From Sphingomonas sp. LR60 (GTDB lineage Bacteria > Pseudomonadota > Alphaproteobacteria > Sphingomonadales > Sphingomonadaceae), in contig NZ_JASPFK010000001.1 of NCBI RefSeq assembly GCF_036855935.1, positions 3,040,501-3,104,500 of the forward strand: DNA of 64,000 bases, read 5' to 3'. Made by a program: the position numbers and the translations under genes. Below are positions 37,228 to 45,160 of this stretch, in pieces. The stretch's first letter is position 1. The number at the start of each line of letters is the position of its first letter. Below the pieces are notes generated by a model. The model was not told the origin of the DNA. It saw only the letters and a list, made by a program, of their open reading frames with translations, and made no database searches.

Positions 37228-37322
37228 GCGGGTACGGCGCGGGTACTGGCACGTTTTGACGCTCTGACATGCCAGCCTTCCCGCGGAGTTGTAATGACCG
37301 AGGCGGAGGATCTCTCCGCCTC
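37228..37322. repeat. Composite element copy A
   Basis: CGGGTA occurs at 37229 and 37240 (11-bp period). A 23-bp hairpin GAGGCGGAG-N5-CTCCGCCTC lies at 37300-37322, 60 bp after the second CGGGTA, about one helical turn farther than in the other copies. It is the first of five such elements that separate the accessory cargo of this prophage. There is no T-run after the hairpin, so it is not a classic terminator. No gene is visible between it and 37406. Confidence 0.75.
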
Positions 37323-37412
37323 AGCTGCGATCGAGGCACCTGTTAGCTAAGTAACCTGGCTTTTCTTGCTCTATGTGTACAACCGATCCGGACGATCCGT
37401 TAAGATTTGCCC

Positions 37413-37664
37413 GTGGGCAACTTGGCGAACTTACTGAATGTCACGCCAGATGAGCTGCGCGGCCCGGATGCGAGCACGCTGCGTCATGTGGCTTGGATCG
37501 CTCGTTCTAAGGCGAAGTCCCTCTTCAATCCCCAGCTTCCTGCAACGCCCCTCGAGGCAGCGGAGGCCGCGCTGCAAGGATTGGCAAACGAATTAGATGA
37601 GATCGCTGCTACGATAGAGGCTTGCGGCATCACCTCAGCTTGTGGCGGCAACAGCCCGCGTTGA
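37413..37664 (+). CDS. Small ORF, possible truncated helix-turn-helix protein
   Basis: From the GTG at 37413 the product is 83 aa. It begins GNLANLLNVTPDELRGPDAS, like the end of an XRE helix-turn-helix domain, and continues with a helical tail (AAEAALQGLANELDEIAATIEACGI). A TTG two codons earlier is an alternative start. The missing first half of the domain suggests a remnant or another frame error upstream. It is the only cargo between composite elements A and B. Confidence 0.45.
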   Translation: MGNLANLLNVTPDELRGPDASTLRHVAWIARSKAKSLFNPQLPATPLEAAEAALQGLANELDEIAATIEACGITSACGGNSPR

Positions 37665-37665
37665 G

Positions 37666-37749
37666 CGGGTGCCTGACGGGTACCATCGAGGCCGTTCGCC
37701 TCCTCCGCGAAGGGAGAAAGGTGACCGAGGCGGAGGGTCTCTCCGCCGC
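37666..37749. repeat. Composite element copy B
   Basis: CGGGTG at 37666 and CGGGTA at 37677 (11-bp period) are followed exactly 50 bp after the second by the hairpin GAGGCGGAG-N5-CTCCGCCGC at 37727-37749. It starts immediately after the stop codon of the small ORF and ends about 80 bp before the NYN gene. Nothing else is seen between 37750 and 37832. Confidence 0.78.
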
Positions 37750-37832
37750 GCTCATGCTTCGATCATTGGACCAAAATTGAATAGACGCGTGCCACTTTTC
37801 CTGTTTGATGGATCTGCAGAAAATCGAGGTAT

Positions 37833-38492
37833 ATGACGACTCGTCCGATCCCTGTTCACGTTCTAGTCGACTGGAACAGCGAGCTTCACGCTTTCAAAAA
37901 TCTTGGTGACAGGGAAAGTCCCGAGGTCGCCCGAAGAATATTGCGGTTACTCTGCCGCAATGTTGGAAAAATGCTTCACGATATTGCAGATGCCCAAGCG
38001 TTTTTTCTCCACTTCAGATTTTATAGTGGCTGGCGAATTCAATCTAAGGTTACGCGGAGACGGGATTCTCTCGAGGCGGCAAGGGTTTATGACCCAGCTA
38101 ACGTTCAAGATCGAGGCTTGGCGGAGTACTCGCCGAGGAGTTCGCAGGTGATCCGCTCCATTGCATTTGGCGATCGACTGCTCGGCGCCCGTGACGATCG
38201 ACTATGTGGCCCTAGGCTCGACCATCATCTACCTAGCACCTACCAGAAAAGCCGGGACGAGTTATGGGGTGAGAAAATGGTCGATACCGCTTTGATTTCT
38301 GACCTCCTACTTCTAGCAATCGAAAACGATGGAAGCTGGCTTGTTGTAGTCGGTCAGGACGCTGACCTGGTCCCAGGAATTCTTACGGCGGAGGGGCTGC
38401 TTCATGGTACAGACCGACGTACAATCTATTTTTCCCGTGGGGGCATCAACAACAGCAACCCCAAAATGATGGATCTGGTATGCCGGCGCTGA
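37833..38492 (+). CDS. NYN-domain (PIN-like) nuclease
   Basis: The 219-aa product has a beta-strand start HVLVDWNSE with Asp13 and Asn15, then KMVDTALISDLLLLA with Asp151 and Asp157, and WLVVVGQDADLVPGI with Asp176 and Asp178. That spacing and order of acidic residues is the active site of NYN/LabA-type PIN-fold nucleases, which usually cut RNA. GC content falls below that of the host. Its last 13 bp overlap the start of the NTPase gene, so the two are translated together. I propose it as the effector of an NTPase-controlled defence module; that is inference. Confidence 0.78.
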   Translation: MTTRPIPVHVLVDWNSELHAFKNLGDRESPEVARRILRLLCRNVGKMLHDIADAQAFFLHFRFYSGWRIQSKVTRRRDSLEAARVYDPANVQDRGLAEYSPRSSQVIRSIAFGDRLLGARDDRLCGPRLDHHLPSTYQKSRDELWGEKMVDTALISDLLLLAIENDGSWLVVVGQDADLVPGILTAEGLLHGTDRRTIYFSRGGINNSNPKMMDLVCRR

Positions 38493-40775
38493 CGCTAATT
38501 CTCGACGACCTGATGCCCTTCGCCGATTTCGGCAGCACCGCCGAAGAGGGAGATGGCTCATTCTCACTTTACCGTAACGGCCTTCTGACTGAGGTGGTGC
38601 CCACCGAAGCAGGCTACATCGTGCGCACGCCGCAGGAGCCAGAGCAACTCTTGAAGAACGCTGGTGCCTTGCTAGCTAGCAGTCGTTTCGCCGATCTCGG
38701 TCGCATCGCTCAGAACCAAGCGGTAGTGCTCGGAGCCGTACGCATGCGCAGCTCGCCAGTCCCGATCACAAGCGAATTGAAGCAGGTGGCCGGCTCAGTC
38801 CCGGACTTTATCGCAACAGCCGAACCTTGGAAGGCGCTCGACTCTTGGTTGCAGAACCTGGAGCAAACCAAGCAGGAGGACAGCATCGACCTCCTGCTCA
38901 TTGACGGGCCCGCGGGCGTCGGAAAGACCACTATCGTCCGGGAAGCTGCTCTTCTACGCGCCGAAAGCTACGATGGATCGCTTCCATTGATAGTGCAGAT
39001 TGTCAGCCGTGGTCGAGTATTACAAAACATCTCGGATCTAATTGCATTTGCCCTCCAAGACGTGAGAGCAAATCTTACGATTCGTGAGTTAATGGTCCTG
39101 ATACGACATGGCTTGATCACTCTAGCCATTGACGGCTTTGATGAACTCTCAGATCCTAATGGATTTCAAACAGCCTGGAGCGGCCTGAACACCCTATTTG
39201 AAGGCGCGCGCGGCGTTGCCACCATTCTGCTTGCTGGTCGCGAGACATTCATTTCAACTCAAACGATCCAACGACAGCTAACCTCTTTCCGGCCCACGAA
39301 CGATCGCCTAAGCTCTCTTTCATTAAGTGATCCCTATCCCGAAGCCGCCCGCGCTTGGCTTCTAAATCAGCCGGGTTGGAACGCGGATCTTCTTACCTTA
39401 GATTTTGTCGAGCCGATTTTCGTGTCGAAGTCGTACGCTTTACGCCCGTTCTTCCTCGACGTTATCGCACGCGAGCCCGATGCGCTCCGTGACAGCGAGC
39501 CGCCAGCTTCAGATCTTTTGACCTATCTGGTTGACGTGATGTCGCGGCGCGAAGCGCAGAAATTCTTCGAAAGCCTTGATCCTCCGAACGGGAACGAAGC
39601 AATCAAGGTGTATGGAGAGTATGTAGGCCGCTTCCTTGAGGAAGTGGCCCGCGATCTCGCAGAGAATCAGACCGACGCGCTTGCCGATGATGCCCTTGAT
39701 CTACTCGCAACAGTCGCTGCTAACGGCTTGCTGCCAGATGATCAAATACCGGCCGTTGTTCAACGCGCCAGAACAATCGTCTTTCTGGCAAACGATGTTC
39801 AGCCTGGTCATGTCCGTTTCGCGCATGAGCAGCTCCAGCAGCACTTTTAGCGCGAGAGGCGCTCCGCTCCGTCGGCGCTGGAGAGATACCGCGTTACGTG
39901 CGACGCAACCTCTTCGGCCGCGAGTCGCTGGAGGTTTTTGGCCATGTCGCGAAGGGAAGGCCGAACGACGCTATTTGCTTTTGGAAGCTGCTCGGAGAGT
40001 GATTGCCGCGCCGTCGCGCGATCGGACTGCAACAAATTTATCGGTTCTAGCTGTCGCGGCAGCTTGCGGAGCTTCTCCTGATGATGCCTCTTTGCACATT
40101 CGAGATGTCGGCATCAGTGAGGTGCACTTCCCATTTTCACCGCCGACAGGCATCACCTTTAAGGACACGGTGATAAGCATCTTGCACGCCTCTGGCGTTG
40201 ATTTGACAGCCGTGACCTTCGATAACGGGGTTAACATCGCGACCCTTGAGATGGATCGGCAAACCCTCCTTCCGTCATCATTTCCTCAACCTCAGCTAAT
40301 AGAAACTGGCGATCGAACGATAGCCGATCAACGTGAAATAAAGCAGATGCTCAACCCTGATGTTGCTGCAGAACAGAGCAACGAGCTAGAATGGTCAAAT
40401 GGCATGACTGAGCTTCTCGGCAGGGTCGAACGGTATCGCCCGTTTTGGTTGCGCACCAACATCGAGGACACGGATCCGCAGGGGCGGCGCATCATTTCGC
40501 ACGGAGACTGGCCGGCCCTGTACGAGGCCCTAAAGCAGCTCGATCTTGTTACAATCAGGTCACGTCAAGCGGCTGGAGTCCGAGCCGACTTCGTCCACTT
40601 CAAGCAAGATGTTAAGTTGTCCGTGTATGAGGAGCTTCACGCGCTTTTTAATGATGACTGTGCGGAGAGAGCATCGCCAACTAATCAGGCGTTAACTGCT
40701 GTCGCGCGAACACAAGCGGGTATTGATCGGGTACAATCACGACCTTTCACCCGATTTGTCGAGGACAAATTGTGA
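38480..40775 (+). CDS. NACHT/STAND-like P-loop NTPase with C-terminal repeat region (two apparent frame breaks)
   Basis: Walker A is GPAGVGKTT at residues 143-151 and Walker B is LAIDGFDEL with Asp218, Asp221 and Glu222, the hhhhDGhDE form seen in NACHT/STAND ATPases. The first frame stops at 39850 in HEQLQQHF; one more T in the T4 run there continues LAREALRSVGAGEIPRYVRRNLFGRESLEVFGHVAKG. One more G near 39955-39960 then joins ERRYLLLEAARRVIAAP and runs to 40775. The repaired protein is about 765 aa. A late segment (SEVHFPFSPPTGITFKDTVIS...DLTAVTFDNGVNIATLEMD) resembles pentapeptide-like beta-helix repeats. Likely a sensor or switch partner of the NYN protein. Confidence 0.7.
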
Positions 40776-40800
40776 GCGCGGCGGAGGGTTCCTCCGCCCT
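40717..40800. repeat. Composite element copy C
   Basis: CGGGTA at 40717 and 40728 (11-bp period) is followed exactly 50 bp after the second by the hairpin GCGGCGGAG-N5-CTCCGCCCT at 40778-40800. The CGGGTA pair lies inside the last codons of the NTPase gene (encoding AGIDRVQS), so the element overlaps coding sequence and the gene ends 2 bp before the hairpin. Confidence 0.78.
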
Positions 40801-40824
40801 ATTCGGAGCGCTGGCCGAGGCCAC

Positions 40825-41349
40825 TCACCGAAACTGCGCCCATACCGAATGGCCGCGCTTGATCAGCGCCGCCACGATCCAGCCATGGGCGAAGTGGGTC
40901 TCATGCGCTGGGTTTGTCTTCGCCGACACCGCCTCCTCCCAGAACCGCACCAGCAACGTCCGATCAGTGAGGAACGGCCGCAGCACGCGTAGCGCCAGAC
41001 GCACCGCTGGCGTCGACGCGTCATGCTGGCTTGCGCAGCACGCGGCATCCTTAAGCACGGTGAGCGCGAGGTTGATGACCAGCGTCTCGGCCCGGCGCGT
41101 GCGCAGCTCGCGGTCCGTACCGCCGAATGGGATGATCCCGATCGTCACGGCTGTGCGCTCGGGCGAGCATTTCCAGCACCAAGCGTCGCGCAGGAACACT
41201 TGCCAGTCGAGCGACTGGCGTTGGAAGCTGCGCTCGCGGATTAACTCCTCGAGGTCGCGTACCTTGACCGTCCCGCAGGCGGCGCAGGTCTGGCTGATCG
41301 ATCCATGAATTCTACGGACGTCGTAGAGCGTCTTGGGCTGGCCGACCAC
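40825..41349 (-). CDS. Hypothetical protein with a zinc-ribbon-like CxxC pair
   Basis: The 174-aa product contains QTCAACGTVKVRDLEELIRERSFQRQSLDWQVFLRDAWCWKCSPER, where CAAC and CWKC could bind one zinc ion. The rest is mostly helical and ends AHGWIVAALIKRGHSVWAQF. It is the downstream gene of a leftward pair in the segment between composite elements C and D, opposite in direction to the other cargo. I recognise no named family. Confidence 0.6.
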   Translation of the reverse strand: MVGQPKTLYDVRRIHGSISQTCAACGTVKVRDLEELIRERSFQRQSLDWQVFLRDAWCWKCSPERTAVTIGIIPFGGTDRELRTRRAETLVINLALTVLKDAACCASQHDASTPAVRLALRVLRPFLTDRTLLVRFWEEAVSAKTNPAHETHFAHGWIVAALIKRGHSVWAQFR

Positions 41350-41358
41350 ATCCGCAGG

Positions 41359-41562
41359 TTACGCGAGCGCCGGCAACGGCAATTGCTCACCGCGCACCAG
41401 CAGCACCGCGCGCGCCTGCATCGCGGCGTCGACCGCCTGGCGGTAGTGCACGGTCGCGCAGCGCTCGGCCTCGTCGAAGCCGATCGGCGACCAATCCTCG
41501 CTGGGATAGCAGGCGTCGTAGATCGCGCGCGCGGCTGCACGCAGCAGGAGGTCGTGCTCCAT
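41359..41562 (-). CDS. Small hypothetical protein, upstream partner of the zinc-ribbon gene
   Basis: The 67-aa product MEHDLLLRAAARAIYDACYPSEDWSPIGFDEAERCATVHYRQAVDAAMQARAVLL... is soluble, acidic and probably helical. It ends 9 bp before the next gene on the same strand. AAAGGAGC precedes its ATG on the minus strand, a strong ribosome binding site. Similar small proteins occur in phage early regions, but I cannot assign a function. Confidence 0.65.
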   Translation of the reverse strand: MEHDLLLRAAARAIYDACYPSEDWSPIGFDEAERCATVHYRQAVDAAMQARAVLLVRGEQLPLPALA

Positions 41563-41736
41563 GCCAAAGCTCCTTCGATGTCAATGCGCCGGCAATCGGC
41601 GATGCGGCAAGCTACGCTGATCGCCGTGTGATTCGCAAGAACATTGAGGGAACAAAGGTTCGAGGTCAACGCGGTCTGGTGGCGGCGCCTAGTGTCCGAT
41701 ACGGAATGGCGCGCGCCGCGCGGCTGGGCAGCGAGG

Positions 41737-41821
41737 CGGGTAACGGGCGGGTACATCGGGCCTGAAATTGCTTCCCATGCCCTGGGCAGAAGACGACCGA
41801 GGCGGAGCGATCCTTCGCGTC
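41737..41821. repeat. Composite element copy D (degenerate hairpin)
   Basis: CGGGTA at 41737 and 41748 (11-bp period) is followed 51 bp after the second by GAGGCGGAG-N5-CTTCGCGTC at 41799-41821, whose right arm has lost some pairing. It sits in the 347-bp gap between the leftward pair and the OLD nuclease gene, in the same orientation as the other copies. No gene is visible in 41563-41909. Confidence 0.7.
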
Positions 41822-41909
41822 AATGATCGCGATTGGTGGATTACGGACTAGTCGATTGAGATTTCACGGCTGCATTCCCAGCCGTTCGTTCACCCGCTAG
41901 ACTGCTTAC

Positions 41910-43802
41910 ATGGAACTCTTCTCCGTCACGATCTCCGGCTTTCGCAAAATCGCACGCAAGGCCACACTTCGCACTAATGGCAAGGCGCTTGCACTCGTGG
42001 GCCCGAATGAAGCCGGGAAGTCGTCGGTGCTGGACGCGATCCGGTCGCTGGGCAACTCTGAAGCGTTCGAGGTGGCCGATGTATCGCGCGGTATGGGCGA
42101 GGACGATTTGGAGATAGTAGGGCGCTTTCTCCTTGATGATGACGAGCTGGAAGTCGCCGGACTGTCAGGGCCCAGCTGGCTGCAGGTCTACAAAGAATTC
42201 AGTGGCCGTCGCTCATATGGGTTCGTTCCATCACCGCCGGCTCGGGACACTAGTCACCGGGTGGTTGCGATCGATACGCTTGTCCAGCTTCTTGGGACGC
42301 GCGAGTTTGGCAATCAGCTCAGCGCGGACCTGCTGGCGCTCTTAAAAGAGTCGATAGAACAGGTGCGTGACGCCGGCTCAGATATGGATGCTGAGACGTT
42401 GAAAACAGTGCGCTCGGCAGTATCAGCGCTGAAAGACCTGACAGCGCTGCTGCCTGAGCTTGAGACCCTCGTCGTGGCGACTCGGCTCTGGACGGAGCTG
42501 GCAGAGATCGAGCGGGCACCGAACCCGGTTCGACGTGCGATCAACTCGCTTCATGATCGAGTGCCTACAATATTGTTCTTTGACGAGGATGCGAGAAATC
42601 TCGCATCTACTTACTCGATACAGCATCTAAGGCAAAAAATGCCGCGTGCGCTGCAGTCTCTGCTGGTGCTTGCCGACCTGAGACCCGACGATGTGTTCGC
42701 CGCGATTGATGCCAACGATACTGCCCGGCTTACGACCTTGGAGCATCGAGCTAACCGAACGCTCGAACGCAGCTTTAAGGAAGCGTGGCGCCAATCCGGT
42801 ATCGCAGTTGCGCTGCGGCTCACTCTTGTGCAACTGGACATACAGGTCATCAATGAGCAATCAGATTTTACGCCATTAGCTGAGCGTAGCGACGGGCTCC
42901 GACAATTCGTCGCTCTTCATTCGTTTATTTCAATCAGTAGGGCGGACCGACCTGTTCTCCTGATCGACGAGGCCGAGCAAAAACTACACTATGATGCACA
43001 AGCTGACCTTGTGCAGATGTTGACCCGGCAACGTGTCGCCTCGAAGGTAATTTTCACGACGCACTCGGCCGGCTGCCTGCCTGAGGATCTCGGCCACGGA
43101 GTGCGCTTGGTGCAGCCGTGCACTGACGACGTCACGTGCAGCGCGATTGTCAACAAGTTCTGGGCTCAGGGCAGCGGCGGGTTCTCGCCTCTCCTTTTTG
43201 GGATGGGCGCGACCACACTGGCGTTCTTTCCGACCCGGCATGCCGTCTGCGTCGAGGGTCCAGGCGACATGCTGCTGTACCCCACAATGTTTCGCGAGGC
43301 GTTGAAGGTGCATGATCTCGGTTTTCAGGTGGTTCCAAACTTGTCGTCCGCGGCGCGTGGGCTGATGCCGCTGCTGCCCGAGGAGGCAAGCGGAATTGCC
43401 TTCTTGGTCGACGGAGACAATGGGGGCCTTGCAATAAGGGAAAGTCTTCTCGAGGAAGGGCTAAATGCCGAACGCATCATCATTCTCGGCGAGAGTGAAG
43501 GGCTTGAACTAGAAGATTTTGTGGCGCCTGAGTTGCTCCTGAGGGCGGCAAATTCGCTTATCAACCGTCATCACAGCGCCGCCGATCCGCTCGGCGCCGA
43601 CGTAGTCGCCGGCGCACGGCGAATGGCGGCGCTGGAGCAGGCGTATGCAAATTCGACGGGGGTTGCGCTTCCAAAAGTCGAACTCGCATACGAGCTTCTC
43701 GACTTACTAGACGTGGATCCGAGCCTGCACCTGCTGGATGCGGGTAGAAGCGCCGAACTTAAAGAAATCGCTTTAAAGGTGATGGCGGCTGTGGGCGCCT
43801 GA
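41910..43802 (+). CDS. OLD-family ATP-dependent nuclease (ABC ATPase plus TOPRIM)
   Basis: The 630-aa product opens with an SMC/RecF-like ATPase: ISGFRKIARKATLRTNGKALALVGPNEAGKSSVLDAIRSL (Walker A at residues 31-39), and LLIDEAEQKLH near residue 350 (Walker B) with THSAGCLP after it. A TOPRIM domain follows: VCVEGPGDMLLYP near 446 (catalytic Glu) and AFLVDGDNGG near 498 (DxD). This is the OLD layout of phage P2 Old and GajA. No UvrD-like gajB partner is next to it, so I read it as a stand-alone OLD defence or exclusion gene carried by the prophage. Confidence 0.85.
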   Translation: MELFSVTISGFRKIARKATLRTNGKALALVGPNEAGKSSVLDAIRSLGNSEAFEVADVSRGMGEDDLEIVGRFLLDDDELEVAGLSGPSWLQVYKEFSGRRSYGFVPSPPARDTSHRVVAIDTLVQLLGTREFGNQLSADLLALLKESIEQVRDAGSDMDAETLKTVRSAVSALKDLTALLPELETLVVATRLWTELAEIERAPNPVRRAINSLHDRVPTILFFDEDARNLASTYSIQHLRQKMPRALQSLLVLADLRPDDVFAAIDANDTARLTTLEHRANRTLERSFKEAWRQSGIAVALRLTLVQLDIQVINEQSDFTPLAERSDGLRQFVALHSFISISRADRPVLLIDEAEQKLHYDAQADLVQMLTRQRVASKVIFTTHSAGCLPEDLGHGVRLVQPCTDDVTCSAIVNKFWAQGSGGFSPLLFGMGATTLAFFPTRHAVCVEGPGDMLLYPTMFREALKVHDLGFQVVPNLSSAARGLMPLLPEEASGIAFLVDGDNGGLAIRESLLEEGLNAERIIILGESEGLELEDFVAPELLLRAANSLINRHHSAADPLGADVVAGARRMAALEQAYANSTGVALPKVELAYELLDLLDVDPSLHLLDAGRSAELKEIALKVMAAVGA

Positions 43803-43997
43803 CGATCGCTTCGACTTGTTCAGCTTAGCTTCCGTCAGCGGCTTTCAGATATATACCAATGCCAATCAATCACGCTCCTGTCTGCCGCTGCACTTGGCCG
43901 ATCGATGTTAAAACTTGAACTTGAACGATTGACAGGACTGGGGGAGGACCAAGGTGCGCCGAACATCGCTTTCTGAGCGGAAGCAGACGAGCGTTTG

Positions 43998-44081
43998 CGG
44001 GTATCCGACGGGTATAATCGGTGCCGATCGCCCTCATGCCCTAGGATGAGAGGCGATTGAGGCGGAGGGCCTCTCCGCCTC
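43998..44081. repeat. Composite element copy E
   Basis: CGGGTA at 43998 and 44009 (11-bp period) is followed exactly 50 bp after the second by the perfect 9-bp-stem hairpin GAGGCGGAG-N5-CTCCGCCTC at 44059-44081. In this copy the second repeat runs into TATAAT. It lies in the 349-bp gap between the OLD gene and the IHF/HU-like gene, which contains no other feature I can support. Confidence 0.78.
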
Positions 44082-44151
44082 GGTCAACCAGCCGTCTTGG
44101 CTTGAGTATCTTCGGCTTTGCTCAGCGTCAGCGCGGCCCCTCGAAGATCCG

Positions 44152-44454
44152 TCAGCGTTTAAGCGGTGAAGACGACGCAGCGTTCAGAAGGATCTGCAGG
44201 TCTCTGCCAGCCCGGAAGAGCGGTCTACGGAATGCCTCCACCTCGACCGACACGCCAGTCTTGGGGTTTCTTCCAGTTCGCGCTTGTTGGGGACGAGTAG
44301 TGAACGTGCCGAAGCCCCGCAGTTCGACACGACCACCTTTAGACAGGCGATCGATAATCTCGTCGAAAAAGACGGAGACGATCGCGTCCACATCCTTAGC
44401 GTTGAGGGTGGAATTCCCCTCCAGCAAGGCGCTTTTCAGCTCCGAGCGAATCAC
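44152..44454 (-). CDS. IHF/HU-family DNA-bending protein
   Basis: The 100-aa product has the HU/IHF pattern: MIRSELKSALLEGNSTLNAKDVDAIVSVFFDEIIDRLSKGGRVELRGFGTFTTRPQQARTGRNPKTGVSVEVEAFRRPLFRAGRDLQILLN. The GRNPKTG beta-arm tip and RGFGTF turn are diagnostic. Overall it is closer to IHF-beta than to HU. As a prophage-borne copy it could serve packaging, regulation or site-specific recombination. It is leftward, directly beyond composite element E. Confidence 0.88.
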   Translation of the reverse strand: MIRSELKSALLEGNSTLNAKDVDAIVSVFFDEIIDRLSKGGRVELRGFGTFTTRPQQARTGRNPKTGVSVEVEAFRRPLFRAGRDLQILLNAASSSPLKR

Positions 44455-44737
44455 TCATTCTTCTCCATCGCCTGGTTGATTGACCTGATGTAAGTCAGGC
44501 TCTGACTGCGTCTGCCGTCCTCAGATAACGATTGCAAACACACAACGGGTGACGGGAGCGTGACAATTTTTACAACTATCCTTTGAGCATGGACGATCGC
44601 TAGCGATTCCTCTGCGATCACAGCGGGGTCGGATTTCCAATATAAGGTTTTGGCAATGGCTCAAACGGCGGCGGCGCCTCGCCTCGGCCCGCTCCTCGTC
44701 ACTTTCAATTTAACAAGGGTCCCGCTATGTTCCGTGG

Positions 44738-45160
44738 ATGGGTGTTCCTCATGCATTGACAATCGAGGATGCCCGCCCGGCGAGCCGGCGGGACGAGGCT
44801 TACGACTTCATCCGATCGTACATCGTGCGGCACGGCCACAGCCCCTCGATGGAGGACGTCCGCATCGCGCTCGGCGTCAGCAAGACGCGGGCGAAGGCGT
44901 TGGTTCACCAGCTCGCCACGGCCAAGATGATTGAGCGCGTGCCCGGCGCTCAGCGCGGCATCAGCATTCCCGGCCTCTTCCGTCAGCTGGTGCTCGATGA
45001 GCTGCGGCGCGATGGGTATGTCGTCGACGCCGACGTCGTTTCGGGCGGGCCGTGTACTCAAGGTCATCTGCCCCTGATCGCGATCCTGGAGCATGTCCCT
45101 GGCCTCGTAGCCGGGGACCATCATGACCAATCAGAACACGGCGGCACTGCCCGCCTTTAG
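44738..45160 (+). CDS. LexA-like winged-helix DNA-binding protein
   Basis: The first half (RRDEAYDFIRSYIVRHGHSPSMEDVRIALGVSKTRAKALVHQLATAKMIERVPGAQRGISI) matches a LexA-type N-terminal winged helix. The C-terminal half has no Ser/Lys protease motif, so it cannot self-cleave like LexA. The exact start among several close options (44738 is an ATG) is uncertain. It opens the rightward prophage transcript and overlaps the next gene by 38 bp. A 283-bp gap upstream (44455-44737) should hold its promoter, which I cannot place. Confidence 0.7.
   Translation: MGVPHALTIEDARPASRRDEAYDFIRSYIVRHGHSPSMEDVRIALGVSKTRAKALVHQLATAKMIERVPGAQRGISIPGLFRQLVLDELRRDGYVVDADVVSGGPCTQGHLPLIAILEHVPGLVAGDHHDQSEHGGTARL

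Noticed and set aside
37300..37322. Element hairpins as rho-independent terminators
   Set aside because: No T-run follows the stem in the copies examined, and several are not placed just after a stop codon of the upstream gene.
41910..43802. Gabija defence system (GajA plus GajB)
   Set aside because: Only the OLD-type protein is present. The next genes are an IHF-like protein and phage regulators, not a UvrD-like helicase.
37228..44081. Classical integron attC sites or a CRISPR array
   Set aside because: The elements lack the GTTRRRY core and there is no IntI. Spacing between copies is 0.4 to 3 kb with genes inside, so it is not CRISPR. The integron comparison is kept only as an analogy.
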